A stretch of 64,000 bases of DNA. Source: Streptomyces fradiae ATCC 10745 = DSM 40063 (lineage in GTDB: Bacteria; Actinomycetota; Actinomycetes; Streptomycetales; Streptomycetaceae). Where the stretch lies: the NCBI RefSeq assembly GCF_008704425.1, contig NZ_CP023696.1:1412501-1476500 (forward strand), given 5' to 3'. The notes beneath the pieces are model-generated. The model searched no databases, had not been told where the DNA came from, and saw nothing but the letters and a program-made list of their open reading frames with translations. How positions within the stretch are numbered: position 1 is the stretch's first letter; every line of letters begins with the position of its first letter. The position numbers and the translations under genes are program-made. Positions 53,962 to 63,182 of this stretch are shown here, one piece after another.

Positions 53962-56945
53962 GACGGCCTCCTCAGGGACACGAGGTCCGCCAGTTCCCGG
54001 TCCGTCAGCTCGGTGAGAGCGGCTTCGCCGGAGCCCAGCACGGCGTCGGCGAGAGCGCGCTTGGCCGTGAGCAGCTCGGCGATGCGGTCCTCGACGGTGC
54101 CCTCGGCGATCAGCCGGTGGACCTGGACGGGCTGGGTCTGGCCGATGCGGTAGGCGCGGTCGGTGGCCTGCTCCTCGACGGCCGGGTTCCACCAGCGGTC
54201 GTAGTGGACGACGTGGCCGGCGCGGGTGAGGTTGAGGCCCGTGCCCGCCGCCTTCAGGGAGAGGACGAAGACGGGGACCCCGCCCGACTGGAAGCGGTCG
54301 ACCATCCGCTCGCGCTCCGCCACCGGGGTGCCGCCGTGCAGGAGCTGGGAGGGGATGGCCCGGGCGGCCAGGTGCGCGGTGAGGAGGCGGGCCATCGACA
54401 CGTACTGGGTGAAGACGAGCACCGAGCCGTCCTCGGCCAGGACCGTGTCCAGCAGCTCGTCGAGGAGGGCCAGCTTCCCGGAGCGGCCGGCGAGCCGGCG
54501 CGTGTCCTCCTTCAGGTACTGCGCCGGGTGGTTGCAGATCTGCTTGAGCGAGGTCAGGAGCTTCATGATCAGGCCGCGTCTGGCGATGCCCTCGGAGCCC
54601 TCGATGGCGGCCATCGTCTCGCGGACGACGGCCTCGTAGAGGGACGCCTGCTCGCGGGTGAGGGAGACCGGGTGGTCCGACTCGGTCTTCGGGGGCAGCT
54701 CGGGGACGATGCCGGGATCGGACTTGCGCCGCCGCAGCAGGAAGGGGCGGACCAGCCGGGCCAGCCGCTCCACCGCCTCCTCGTTCTCGATCTCCTCGCC
54801 GTTCTCGACGGCTCGCGCGTGGCGGGCGCGGAACGCCTTCAGCGGGCCGAGGAGTCCGGGCGTCGTCCAGTCGAGCAGCGCCCACAGCTCGGACAGGTTG
54901 TTCTCGACGGGTGTCCCGGTGAGCGCGACGCGCGCCGGGGCGGGGATGGCGCGCAGCGCCCTGGCGGTGGCGGAGAACGGGTTCTTCACGTGCTGCGCCT
55001 CGTCCGCGACGACCATGCCCCAGGGGTGCGCGGCGAGCTGCGCGGCGCTGGTGCGCATCGTGCCGTACGTGGTGAGGACGAATCCGCCGTCGCTCCCGCC
55101 GAGCGTGCGGGCCGTGCCGTGGAAGCGGCGGACGGGGACGCCGGGGGCGAAGCGGCGGATCTCCCGCTGCCAGTTGCCGAGGAGGGAGGCGGGACAGACC
55201 ACGAGGGTCGGCTCGCGGCGGGCCCGGCGCAGGTGGAGGGCGATGAGCGTGACGGTCTTGCCCAGGCCCATGTCGTCCGCGAGGCAGCCGCCGAGACCGA
55301 GCGAGGTCATCAGGTCGAGCCAGGCGAGACCGCGCAGCTGGTAGTCGCGCAGCGTCGCGTCGAGGCCGGGCGGCGGGGCGGTCGCCGCGGGCCCGGCGAC
55401 GAGCCGGTCGCGCAGCTCGGCGAGTGCTCCGACGGGCACGGCCGGAACGGTCTCGCCGTCGACCTCGGCCGCCCCGGTGAGCGCGGCGGCGAGGGCGTCG
55501 ACCGGCTCCAGCAGGCCGAGCTGCCGTTTGCGGGCCTTGCGGACGAGGGCCGGGTCGACGACGACCCAGCGGTCGCGCAGCCGTACGACGGGCCGGTGGG
55601 CCTCGGCGAGGGCGTCCATCTCCCGCTCGGTCAGCGGGTCGCCGTCGAGGGCGAGCTGCCAGTCGAACCGGAGCAGGCCGGCACCGTCGAAGAAGGCCGT
55701 GCCGTCCGTCGCCGAGCCGGGGGCGGGCCGGACGACGGCGGTAGCGGTGAGGGAGCGGGCCAGCTCGCGCGGCCAGTGCACGGTGACGCCCGCGGCGTCG
55801 AGCTTGGCGGCGGCGGGACCCAGCAGCTCGTACAACTCGTCCTCACCGAGCGCCAGCACCGCGGGGACGGGAAGCTCCAGGAGACGGCCGAGCGGGGGCC
55901 ACACACGGGCGGCACGGCGCAGCGCGAGGACGGCGTCGACCCGCGCGCGGGGCCCGAGGCGGTCGTCGTCCGCGCCGGCCCACAAGGCTTCGGCGTCGAT
56001 GACGAGAGCGGGGTCGGCGAGGCTGTGCACCTGGACGATCGCCGCGGCGGCCCGCCGCTCCCCGGTCCGCTCGGGGTCGGTGTCGAACAGCTCGTACGAG
56101 GAGAGGTCCAGGCGCAGCGAGACGCGCACGCCCGCGTCCATCCCGGCGGCCGCCTCGGCCGCCCACGCGCGCGCGTGGGGCAGCCGCTGCGGTGCCCACG
56201 CGGCGAAGGGCGCCCCCGCCGCGTGGGCGGCGGCAGGCGTGCGGGGCAGGCTGTCGGCCACGGCGTCGAGGAAGGCCCGCACCAGCGCCTCGGGCTCGGG
56301 CAGCCGGAGCGGCCGTCCCGGCACGGGCACGGCGTGCGCCTCGAACGGCATGGCGGCGGCGATCGCGCGCAGGTGGGCGATGTCGTCGGCGTCCAGCGGG
56401 CCGGCGCGCCAGGCGTCGAGGTCGTCGCCGGTGAGGCCGGGCAGGAGCCGGCCGCGTGCGAGCAGGTGCAGCCCGTGCAGGGCGGCGGCGCCCCAGCAGG
56501 CGGCGGCGGGGTGGGCGTGCGGGTCGTGCCGTGCGGCCGCGAGCAGCGGCAGGGCGTCGGCGACGGGCAGCAGCACGGCGGGCACGCGATGGCTGCGGGC
56601 TCCGCCGCCGTGCCGCCGGACGACGGTGAGCGTGCCGGGCTCCCCGGCCGTGCCGGGCTCCCCGGGCGCGGCGGTCTCCCCGGCGGCGCCGGGCACTCTC
56701 CTCGGGCCGGGCGGCGCACCGGTCCCGACGGACGGGGCGCCCGCCACGCCGGTCCCGCGCGCGTCTCCGGGCGTCTCACCGGGCGTACGGAGCGCGTCGG
56801 ACCGGGCCGGGGCGGGAGGCGGCGCCGGCAGGGGGCCGCCACCGGGCGACCAGAAGGCGACACGGCCGTCGCGGGGCAGGGCCGCCGGGAGGAACACGGC
56901 GGCGCAGCCGTGCGGCACCCGCGGGCGCTGCGGATCGTCGATCAT
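53958..56945 (-). CDS. SNF2-family DEAD/DEAH helicase
   Basis: A 995-residue Swi2/Snf2 ATPase. The C-terminal half has motif I ADDMGLGKTVTLIALHL near residue 560, DEAQHVKN (DEAH-type box), LTGTPVENNLSELWALLDW, VLVFTQYVSMARLL and the closing RAYRIGQTQPVQVHRLIAEGTVEDRI. The N-terminal ~500 residues include the SNF2-associated bacterial domain (FDWQLALDGDPLTEREMDALAEAHRPVVRLRDRWVVVDP). ATG at 56945 follows GGGAGG; TAAGGT on the minus strand at 57003-56998 may be the -10. It would remodel nucleoprotein or RNA polymerase complexes; the target is unknown. Confidence 0.94.
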   Translation of the reverse strand: MIDDPQRPRVPHGCAAVFLPAALPRDGRVAFWSPGGGPLPAPPPAPARSDALRTPGETPGDARGTGVAGAPSVGTGAPPGPRRVPGAAGETAAPGEPGTAGEPGTLTVVRRHGGGARSHRVPAVLLPVADALPLLAAARHDPHAHPAAACWGAAALHGLHLLARGRLLPGLTGDDLDAWRAGPLDADDIAHLRAIAAAMPFEAHAVPVPGRPLRLPEPEALVRAFLDAVADSLPRTPAAAHAAGAPFAAWAPQRLPHARAWAAEAAAGMDAGVRVSLRLDLSSYELFDTDPERTGERRAAAAIVQVHSLADPALVIDAEALWAGADDDRLGPRARVDAVLALRRAARVWPPLGRLLELPVPAVLALGEDELYELLGPAAAKLDAAGVTVHWPRELARSLTATAVVRPAPGSATDGTAFFDGAGLLRFDWQLALDGDPLTEREMDALAEAHRPVVRLRDRWVVVDPALVRKARKRQLGLLEPVDALAAALTGAAEVDGETVPAVPVGALAELRDRLVAGPAATAPPPGLDATLRDYQLRGLAWLDLMTSLGLGGCLADDMGLGKTVTLIALHLRRARREPTLVVCPASLLGNWQREIRRFAPGVPVRRFHGTARTLGGSDGGFVLTTYGTMRTSAAQLAAHPWGMVVADEAQHVKNPFSATARALRAIPAPARVALTGTPVENNLSELWALLDWTTPGLLGPLKAFRARHARAVENGEEIENEEAVERLARLVRPFLLRRRKSDPGIVPELPPKTESDHPVSLTREQASLYEAVVRETMAAIEGSEGIARRGLIMKLLTSLKQICNHPAQYLKEDTRRLAGRSGKLALLDELLDTVLAEDGSVLVFTQYVSMARLLTAHLAARAIPSQLLHGGTPVAERERMVDRFQSGGVPVFVLSLKAAGTGLNLTRAGHVVHYDRWWNPAVEEQATDRAYRIGQTQPVQVHRLIAEGTVEDRIAELLTAKRALADAVLGSGEAALTELTDRELADLVSLRRPS

Positions 56946-57084
56946 GGCCGGTCACCTCCCTGACGTGTTCCCCGGCGGTCGGGTCCTCTGCTCACCGACC
57001 TTACGGCGGGGGTCTGACAACGGGCTCCGCGCGCCCGCGTCAGGGGGCGCTCCACGGGTACCCGCGCGCGGGAGGAGGGTGCGT

Positions 57085-57393
57085 ATGCGCACGGGGAACG
57101 AACCGGTCACCGCCCGCAGTCCACTGCGGCTGCGGCTCGGGCTGGGTGTGTGGGGTCTGCTGTGGGCCCTCGCCGGGACCGTCGCCTTCGCCCTGGTGGG
57201 GCGGACGGGCTGGGCGATCGCCTGCGGGGTGCTGCTTCTGATCGTGGCGACGGACGTGGTGATGATCGTGCGCCACATGCGGCAGGGCGCCCGCTACCAG
57301 CCGGGGCGGGACGTGCCGCCCTTCGAGCCGTCGCGCCCCGGTCGCGACGGGCGCCCGTGGCGGCGGCGCGGCGGTCCGCCCCCGCAGCCGTGA
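57085..57393 (+). CDS. DUF6343 family small membrane protein
   Basis: A 102-residue protein with two membrane helices (about residues 15-37 and 43-62: LGVWGLLWALAGTVAFALVG, GWAIACGVLLLIVATDVVMIV) and a soluble tail beginning RHMRQGARYQPGRDVPPFEP. I recognise it as the conserved Streptomyces family DUF6343. No function is known. The ATG at 57085 has GGAGGAGG just upstream. It is divergent from the SNF2 gene. The tail ends in an Arg/Gly/Pro-rich stretch. Confidence 0.85.
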   Translation: MRTGNEPVTARSPLRLRLGLGVWGLLWALAGTVAFALVGRTGWAIACGVLLLIVATDVVMIVRHMRQGARYQPGRDVPPFEPSRPGRDGRPWRRRGGPPPQP

Positions 57394-57989
57394 CGCCGTG
57401 ACCGGCGCCGGTGCCTGCGCCGGCCGACGTGTGGCGCCGGGCAGGCGGGCAGGCGGGCGGGCTCGATGGGCGGGACGGGCGGCTGGGGCGGCTGGGCCGG
57501 CTGAGGGCAACCGGTGGGCGGGCGCTACGGAGGCTGAGGGCGCGCGGCCGGGCGGGACGCGTGGCCGGGGGCGCGTGGCTGGAGGCCCGCCGTGCGGGGC
57601 GGGACGGGTGCTGTACGCGGGGGCGGCCTGCCGCGCGGGCGGATGGTGGGGCCCCGCCGGATGCCTGAAGGCGCCGGGCATGCGACCGCAAGCCGGGCGG
57701 GCCGCGGACGGTGAGGAGACGCGGGTGAGGGCACCGGGGCGCGACGCCGGAGCCGGGGCGGGGCCGCGGGCCGGGGCGGGCGGCGCGGGCCGGGGCGGGC
57801 GGCGCGCCGGGGGTCGCTCCCTGTCAGGCACCGGCCGGCGCGCGAGGGCACGGCCTCGACCAGTGGGCGGGCGCCGCGGGCCCGGGTCGTCACCCGCCGA
57901 GGCCGTAAGCCGGCCGGCGCCGGTGAAAGGGCGTCCCGCTACGGCAGGCGGGCCCAGGCACGGGCGGGGTTCCGCCGGGACGGCGTCCG
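57394..57989. other. Gene-free GC-rich region
   Basis: 596 nt with open frames on both strands but only low-complexity translations. It holds a 19-bp direct repeat at 57768-57786 and 57787-57805 (GGGCCGGGGCGGGCGGCGC). I see no promoter or RNA gene. Confidence 0.55.
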
Positions 57990-58361
57990 TCAGGCGGAGC
58001 CGTCGTCGAACCGGGCCGCCTCGACGTACTCGGGCTTCGGGTCGAGGGCCGCGGCCAGTCGGAAGTGCCGCTTGGCGTGCTGGGGGCGACCGGCGCGCTG
58101 GAGCGTGCGGGCGAGCCCGAAGTGGGCGAAGGCGTTGTCCGGCTCGCGCTCCAGGACGATCTCGAACTCGAGCTCGGCCGGGCGCAGCTGCGCCGCCGCG
58201 AAGAAGGCGCGGGCGCGCAGCAGGCGCGCGGCGGTGTTCTCCGGGTGGGCCGCGATCACGGAGTCGAGCAGTTTGACGGCGCCGCGCGGGTCCCGTGCGG
58301 CCAGCAGCTGCTCGGCCGCCCGGTAGTCGATGACGTGGGTTTCCGGGTTGCTTTCGGGCAC
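57990..58361 (-). CDS. Small tetratricopeptide-repeat protein
   Basis: A 123-residue soluble protein of about three TPR helices pairs (YRAAEQLLAARDPRGAVKLLDSVIAAHPENTAARLLRARAFFAAAQLRPAELEFEIVLEREPDNAFAHFGLARTLQRAGRPQHAKRHFRLAAALDPKPEY). TPRs serve protein-protein binding; the partner is unknown. GTG at 58361 follows AAGGA at about 7 nt; an upstream frame without a ribosome-binding site is rejected. It lies 50 nt downstream of coaE on the same strand and is probably co-transcribed. Confidence 0.88.
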   Translation of the reverse strand: MPESNPETHVIDYRAAEQLLAARDPRGAVKLLDSVIAAHPENTAARLLRARAFFAAAQLRPAELEFEIVLEREPDNAFAHFGLARTLQRAGRPQHAKRHFRLAAALDPKPEYVEAARFDDGSA

Positions 58362-58411
58362 GGTCGGTTCCTTCCCCTCGCTGGGGGCGTTCAACAGTCC
58401 GCGCGGCGCGC

Positions 58412-59023
58412 CTATTCCACCGCGGTGCGGGCCGCGCGGGCCGCCAGCTCCTCCCACACGGCCCGGACCTGCCGCTCCAGCGCTTCCAGGGGGCCGTCGT
58501 TGTCGACGACGTAGTCGGCGATGGCGCGGCGCTGCTCGGCGGTGGCCTGGGCGGCCATCCGGGCGCGGGCCTCGGACTCGGTCATGCCCCGGAGCCGTAC
58601 GAGGCGGTCGAGCCGGGTCTCCTCGGACGCGTCCACGACCACCACCACGTCGTAGAGGGGCGCGAGGCCGTTCTCGGTGAGCAGCGGCACGTCGTGGACG
58701 ACGACCGCGCCGGGCTCGGCGGCGGCCTGGAGCTCGGCGGAGCGGGCGCCGACGAGGGGGTGGACGATGCCGTTGAGCGTGGCGAGGCGCTCGGCGTCGC
58801 CGAAGACGATGGCGCCGAGCTTGGGCCGGTCCAGCCTGCCCTCCGCGGTCAGGACGCCGGGGCCGAACGCCTCGACGACGGCGGCCAGCCCCGGTGTGCC
58901 GGGCTCCACCACCTCGCGGGCGATCCTGTCCGCGTCGACGAGGACGGCGCCGTACGAGACGAGGAGGCGGGAGACCTCGCTTTTGCCGGCGCCGATTCCA
59001 CCGGTGAGACCTACGGTCAGCAT
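58412..59023 (-). CDS. coaE: Dephospho-CoA kinase
   Basis: A 203-residue P-loop kinase for the last step of coenzyme A synthesis. Walker A is [18 protein letters not shown] at residues 4-21, then [58 protein letters not shown], and the lid [38 protein letters not shown]. The ATG at 59023 lies 7 nt after TAAGCT, so a leaderless mRNA is likely; an upstream in-frame ATG (59059) is rejected for that reason and because the motif would be displaced. Confidence 0.95.
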   Translation of the reverse strand: MLTVGLTGGIGAGKSEVSRLLVSYGAVLVDADRIAREVVEPGTPGLAAVVEAFGPGVLTAEGRLDRPKLGAIVFGDAERLATLNGIVHPLVGARSAELQAAAEPGAVVVHDVPLLTENGLAPLYDVVVVVDASEETRLDRLVRLRGMTESEARARMAAQATAEQRRAIADYVVDNDGPLEALERQVRAVWEELAARAARTAVE

Positions 59024-59030
59024 GAGCGGA

Positions 59031-59036
59031 AGCTTA
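59031..59036 (-). promoter_or_regulatory. -10 element, leaderless start of coaE
   Basis: TAAGCT on the minus strand, 7 nt from the ATG at 59023. Confidence 0.5.
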
Positions 59037-59185
59037 CGTACTCCGCTGCGGCCCGGCACAGGGCGGGCCCGGCCCTGGCCGGTGCGGGCCGCCCCGGAGC
59101 CGGTGGCCGGCCGGCGCGGGGCGCCCCGGAGCGCGGGGTCGCCCCGCGGTGGTGCCGGGCCGGGAGGGACGCGGCGCGTCGTCGA

Positions 59186-59229
59186 CGGACGGCGGCCCCG
59201 GCGGTTGGAGTCGCCGGGGCCGCCGTCCG
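59186..59229 (-). terminator. Terminator after the PAC2 gene
   Basis: A perfect 18-bp stem (59186-59203 with 59212-59229) and an 8-nt loop, 19 nt past the stop at 59249. Confidence 0.85.
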
Positions 59230-59248
59230 GTCCGGCTCGACGCCCGTC

Positions 59249-60190
59249 CTACGGCGTGTCGCCCTCGCGCTCGGCGAGGAACCGCTCGAACTCCTGGCCG
59301 ATCTCCTCGGCGGACGGCAGGTCCACCGGCTCCGCGACGAGGCTGCCGCGCGTCTCGGCGCCCGCCATCGCGTCGTACTGGTGCTCAAGCCCCTTCACCA
59401 GGGCGACCAGCTCCTCGTCGCCCTCGCCGATCTGGCGCTCGATCTCCGTCTGCGTGCGCTGTGCGGCGGTGCGCAGATTGTGCGCGACGGTCGGCAGGAC
59501 CAGGCCCGTCGCGGAGGTGATCGCCTCGACGGCGGTGAGCGCCGCGTCGGGGTACGTCGAGCGGGCCACGTAGTGCGGGACGTGCGCGGCGACGCCGAGG
59601 ACGTCGTGCCCGGCCTCCATCAGCCGGTACTCGACCAGCGCGACGGCACTGCCCGGCACCTGTGCCTCGTCGAAGGCGGTGCGCTGCCCCGGTACGAGGT
59701 CCGCGCGGTTGCCGTGCGGGGTGAGGCCGACGGGGCGGGTGTGCGGAACGCCCATGGGGATGCCGTGGAAGTTGACGGTGAGGCGGACGCCGAGCCGCTC
59801 CACGATCTGCCGTACGGCGGCGGCGAAGCGCTCCCACTCCACGTCGGGCTCCGGCCCGGAGAGCAGGAGGAACGGGGCCCCGGTGGCGTCCTGGACGATC
59901 CGCAGCTCGATCGCCGGCGTCTCGTAGGCGGTCCAGCGGTCGCGGCGGAAGGTGAGCAGCGGGCGGCGCGCCCGGTAGTCGACCAGGCGGTCGTGGTCGA
60001 AGCGGGCCACGACCTGGTGCGGCAGGGTCTCCAGCAGGTTGTCGACGATCTGCTCGCCGGTCTCGCCCGCGTCGATGTATCCGTCGAAGTGATAGAGCAT
60101 GATCAGGCCGGCCGACTCCTGGGTCATCGCCATGTCGGCGACGGCCAGGCCCTTCGGCTCCCATGCGTACAAATCCTGCGGATCAAGCAC
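59249..60190 (-). CDS. PAC2 family protein
   Basis: A 313-residue protein of the PAC2 family, related to proteasome-assembly chaperones. Streptomyces has a proteasome, but a role for this protein there is not established. Conserved segments are [91 protein letters not shown] and [27 protein letters not shown] at 60190 has GAGGAG about 9 nt upstream and gives the N-terminus [16 protein letters not shown] typical of the family. Confidence 0.9.
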   Translation of the reverse strand: MLDPQDLYAWEPKGLAVADMAMTQESAGLIMLYHFDGYIDAGETGEQIVDNLLETLPHQVVARFDHDRLVDYRARRPLLTFRRDRWTAYETPAIELRIVQDATGAPFLLLSGPEPDVEWERFAAAVRQIVERLGVRLTVNFHGIPMGVPHTRPVGLTPHGNRADLVPGQRTAFDEAQVPGSAVALVEYRLMEAGHDVLGVAAHVPHYVARSTYPDAALTAVEAITSATGLVLPTVAHNLRTAAQRTQTEIERQIGEGDEELVALVKGLEHQYDAMAGAETRGSLVAEPVDLPSAEEIGQEFERFLAEREGDTP

Positions 60191-60359
60191 GATTACCGCT
60201 CCTCCTCGTGTTCCCAGGGAACAACGTGCCACGAGCCGCTGACATTCCCGCCGGGTGCCTCCGCCCCGCCGAACCCGGCCCCGGTCCGGCGGGGGCGGTG
60301 AGTGGGGGCGACGAGCGGATGAGCGGGGGGCGGGGGGCGGGGGGTGGCCCGTGCGAACG

Positions 60360-60396
60360 CATCGAGGCCCACCCCCGTCGGGGGTGGGCCTCGATG
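60360..60396 (-). terminator. Terminator after rpsA
   Basis: A perfect 17-bp stem (60360-60376 with 60380-60396) with a GTC loop, 38 nt past the rpsA stop. It lacks a T-run. Confidence 0.85.
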
Positions 60397-60433
60397 TCAC
60401 CGGCTAGGAACTAGCGGGTCGGTCCTGAGCCGT

Positions 60434-61933
60434 TCAGCTCTGGCCGCCGGCCAGCTTCTCGCGGAGGGCGGCGAGCGCCTCGTCCGACGCCAGGGCGCCG
60501 GAGTTGTCGTCCGACTCCGAGGAGTAGGAGCCACCGGTCGGCGCACCGGCACCGGCGGGAGCGGCGGAGCCACCCTCGGCGGCGGCAGCGGCGTCGGCCT
60601 CGCGGGACTTGATGACCTGGGCCTGGTGCTGCTCGAAGCGCTGCTGCGCCTCGGCGTACTGGGTCTCCCACGCCTCGCGCTGGGCCTCGTAGCCCGGCAG
60701 CCAGTCGTTGGTCTCCGGGTCGAAGCCCTCGGGGTAGATGTAGTTCCCCTGGTCGTCGTAGGACGCGGCCATGCCGTACAGGGTCGGGTCGAACTCGACC
60801 GACGCCGGGTCGGCACCGAAGGACTCGTTGGCCTGCTTCAGCGAGAGGCTGATGCGGCGGCGCTCGAGGTCGATGTCGATGACCTTGACGAAGATCTCGT
60901 CGTTGACCTGGACGACCTGCTCCGGGATCTCCACGTGGCGCTCGGCCAGCTCGGAGATGTGGACCAGACCCTCGATGCCCTCGTCGACGCGGACGAACGC
61001 ACCGAACGGAACCAGCTTCGTGACCTTACCCGGGACGACCTGGCCGATCTGGTGGGTCCGGGCGAACTGCTGCCACGGGTCCTCCTGCGTCGCCTTCAGC
61101 GACAGGGAGACGCGCTCGCGGTCCATGTCGACGTCCAGGACCTCGACCGTGACCTCCTGGCCGACCTCGACGACCTCGGACGGGTGGTCGATGTGCTTCC
61201 AGGACAGCTCGGAGACGTGGACCAGACCGTCGACGCCACCCAGGTCCACGAAGGCACCGAAGTTGACGATCGAGGACACGACGCCGGAGCGGACCTGACC
61301 CTTCTGGAGGGTCGTGAGGAACGTCTGGCGGACCTCGGACTGGGTCTGCTCCAGCCAGGCACGGCGGGACAGGACCACGTTGTTGCGGTTCTTGTCCAGC
61401 TCGATGATCTTGGCCTCGAGCTCCTTGCCGACGTACGGCTGGAGGTCGCGGACACGGCGCATCTCGACGAGGGAGGCCGGCAGGAAGCCACGGAGGCCGA
61501 TGTCGAGGATGAGACCACCCTTGACGACCTCGATGACGGTGCCGGTGACGATGCCGTCCTCTTCCTTGATCTTCTCGATGGTGCCCCAGGCACGCTCGTA
61601 CTGGGCGCGCTTCTTCGAGAGGATCAGGCGGCCTTCCTTGTCCTCCTTCTGGAGGACGAGGGCCTCGATCTCGTCGCCGACCTTGACGACCTCGTTCGGG
61701 TCGACGTCGTGCTTGATCGAGAGCTCGCGGCTCGGGATGACACCTTCGGTCTTGTAACCGATGTCGAGCAGGACCTCGTCCCGGTCGACCTTCACGATGA
61801 CGCCGTCGACGATGTCGCCGTCGTTGAAGTACTTGATCGTCTCGTCGATCGCGGCGAGGAAGGCTTCCTCGTTACCGATGTCGTTGACCGCAACCTGCGG
61901 GGTGGTGGCGGTGGTCTCGGTGCTGCTCGTCAT
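60434..61933 (-). CDS. rpsA: 30S ribosomal protein S1
   Basis: A 499-residue S1 protein that binds mRNA on the small subunit. Four S1 (OB-fold) repeats are visible: GDIVDGVIVKVDRDEVLLDIGYKTEGVIP, GIVTGTVIEVVKGGLILDIGLRGFLP, GQVRSGVVSSIVNFGAFVDLGGVDGLVH and GQVVPGKVTKLVPFGAFVRVDEGIEGLVH. The C-terminal ~110 residues are acidic and Ala/Gln/Ser-rich (AEAQQRFEQHQAQVIKSREADAAAAAEGGSAAPAG). This four-domain form is usual in actinobacteria, against six in E. coli. ATG at 61933 follows GGAG. A near-consensus promoter gives a ~190-nt leader that could serve autoregulation. Confidence 0.97.
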   Translation of the reverse strand: MTSSTETTATTPQVAVNDIGNEEAFLAAIDETIKYFNDGDIVDGVIVKVDRDEVLLDIGYKTEGVIPSRELSIKHDVDPNEVVKVGDEIEALVLQKEDKEGRLILSKKRAQYERAWGTIEKIKEEDGIVTGTVIEVVKGGLILDIGLRGFLPASLVEMRRVRDLQPYVGKELEAKIIELDKNRNNVVLSRRAWLEQTQSEVRQTFLTTLQKGQVRSGVVSSIVNFGAFVDLGGVDGLVHVSELSWKHIDHPSEVVEVGQEVTVEVLDVDMDRERVSLSLKATQEDPWQQFARTHQIGQVVPGKVTKLVPFGAFVRVDEGIEGLVHISELAERHVEIPEQVVQVNDEIFVKVIDIDLERRRISLSLKQANESFGADPASVEFDPTLYGMAASYDDQGNYIYPEGFDPETNDWLPGYEAQREAWETQYAEAQQRFEQHQAQVIKSREADAAAAAEGGSAAPAGAGAPTGGSYSSESDDNSGALASDEALAALREKLAGGQS

Positions 61934-62132
61934 GTGGGAAAGGGCTCCGGTACGGACATTGAAGTCGTAGGCACTGCTACGCCGAGAGCCCGTATCGCAG
62001 CTGCAGAAGCCGGACAGCCAAGGAAGCGCCGATCCCGTGGACCGGGAGGCGCCTCGACAACCGAGGGGACATACAACAGATGCGAGCGCGGCCTGCTCCG
62101 TCTGAGGCGCGCAGGCCCGCAGCGCAACCTTT

Positions 62133-62161
62133 AGCATACGGGCGCCGTGGGGCAGGGTCAA
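62133..62161 (-). promoter_or_regulatory. Promoter of rpsA
   Basis: On the minus strand -35 TTGACC (62161-62156), a 17-nt spacer and -10 TATGCT (62138-62133): the closest match to the vegetative consensus in the window. Predicted start near 62126. Confidence 0.78.
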
Positions 62162-62344
62162 TGCGCGAAGGCGCCCACCGGGGGCGCAATCCCGCATACC
62201 CGGCACAACTAAGCTGGACCGAGGCCATCCTGGCCGCCGCCCGCCGGCGACACGCCGGGGCGCACGCCCCCGCGCGGCGCGGCCGTCGAGCGCCGGTCGC
62301 GGCGTCCGGGCTCGCGCTGTGCGCAAACTACAACGACGGACGAG

Positions 62345-63178
62345 ATGATCCAAGAGTACGAGCCCGAGGCGACCCGCCGCGCGACCGGGGACGCGGAGAG
62401 CAGCCGGGCCAGCCGCGGCTGGTGGGACCGGAACGCCGACGAGTACCAGAGCGAGCACGGCGGCTTCCTGGGGGACGACCGCTTCGTGTGGGGACCCGAG
62501 GGGCTGGACGAGGCCGAGGCCCGGCTGCTGGGCCCGGACGGTTCGCTGCGCGGTCTGGACGTCCTGGAGATCGGCGCGGGGGCGGCGCAGTGCTCCCGCT
62601 GGCTGGCGGCGCAGGGCGCCCGTCCGGTGGCGCTGGACCTCTCCCACCGCCAGCTGCAGCACGCGCTGCGCATCGGCGCGGACGGGCTGCGGCCGGTGCA
62701 GGCCGACGCGGGCGCGCTGCCGTTTCGCGACGGCTCCTTCGACCTGGCCTGCTCGGCGTACGGGGCGGTGCCCTTCGTGGCCGACCCGGTGCGGGTGTTC
62801 CGGGAGGTGCGGCGGGTGCTGCGCCCCGGCGGCCGGTGGGTGTTCTCGGTGACGCACCCGATCCGCTGGGCGTTCCCGGACGAGCCGGGGCCCGAGGGGC
62901 TGACGGTGGCCGCCTCGTACTTCGACCGCACCCCGTACGTGGAGCAGGACGAGCGGGGCCGCGCGGTGTACGTGGAGCACCACCGGACGCTCGGCGACCG
63001 GGTGCGCGACGTGGTGGCGGGCGGCTTCCGGCTGGTGGACCTGGTGGAGCCGGAGTGGCCGTCCTGGAACGGCCAGGAGTGGGGCGGCTGGTCCCCGCTG
63101 CGCGGCAACCTCATCCCCGGTACGGCGGTGTTCGTGTGCGAGCGGGACGAGCGCGGCCCCCGCGGCGGGGCGGTGTGA
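62345..63178 (+). CDS. Class I SAM-dependent methyltransferase
   Basis: A 277-residue methyltransferase divergent from rpsA. SAM motif I is VLEIGAGAAQCSRWLAAQG near residue 75, then VALDLSHRQL, VQADAGALPFRDGSFDLACSAYGAVPFV and RRVLRPGGRWVFSVTHPIRWAF. The C-terminal part (YFDRTPYVEQDERGRAVYVEHHRTLGDRVRDVV and WNGQEWGGWSPLRGNLIPGTAVFV) is that of a conserved Streptomyces group next to rpsA. The substrate is not known. The ATG at 62345 has only a weak site (GGACGAG) directly before it. The stop is 4 nt before the hrpB start. Confidence 0.9.
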   Translation: MIQEYEPEATRRATGDAESSRASRGWWDRNADEYQSEHGGFLGDDRFVWGPEGLDEAEARLLGPDGSLRGLDVLEIGAGAAQCSRWLAAQGARPVALDLSHRQLQHALRIGADGLRPVQADAGALPFRDGSFDLACSAYGAVPFVADPVRVFREVRRVLRPGGRWVFSVTHPIRWAFPDEPGPEGLTVAASYFDRTPYVEQDERGRAVYVEHHRTLGDRVRDVVAGGFRLVDLVEPEWPSWNGQEWGGWSPLRGNLIPGTAVFVCERDERGPRGGAV

Positions 63179-63182
63179 CCGG

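Noticed and set aside
57394..57989. Long open frames on both strands in the region after the DUF6343 gene.
   Set aside because: Such frames are expected at this GC content; the peptides are Ala/Gly/Arg-rich with no family features and no ribosome-binding site.
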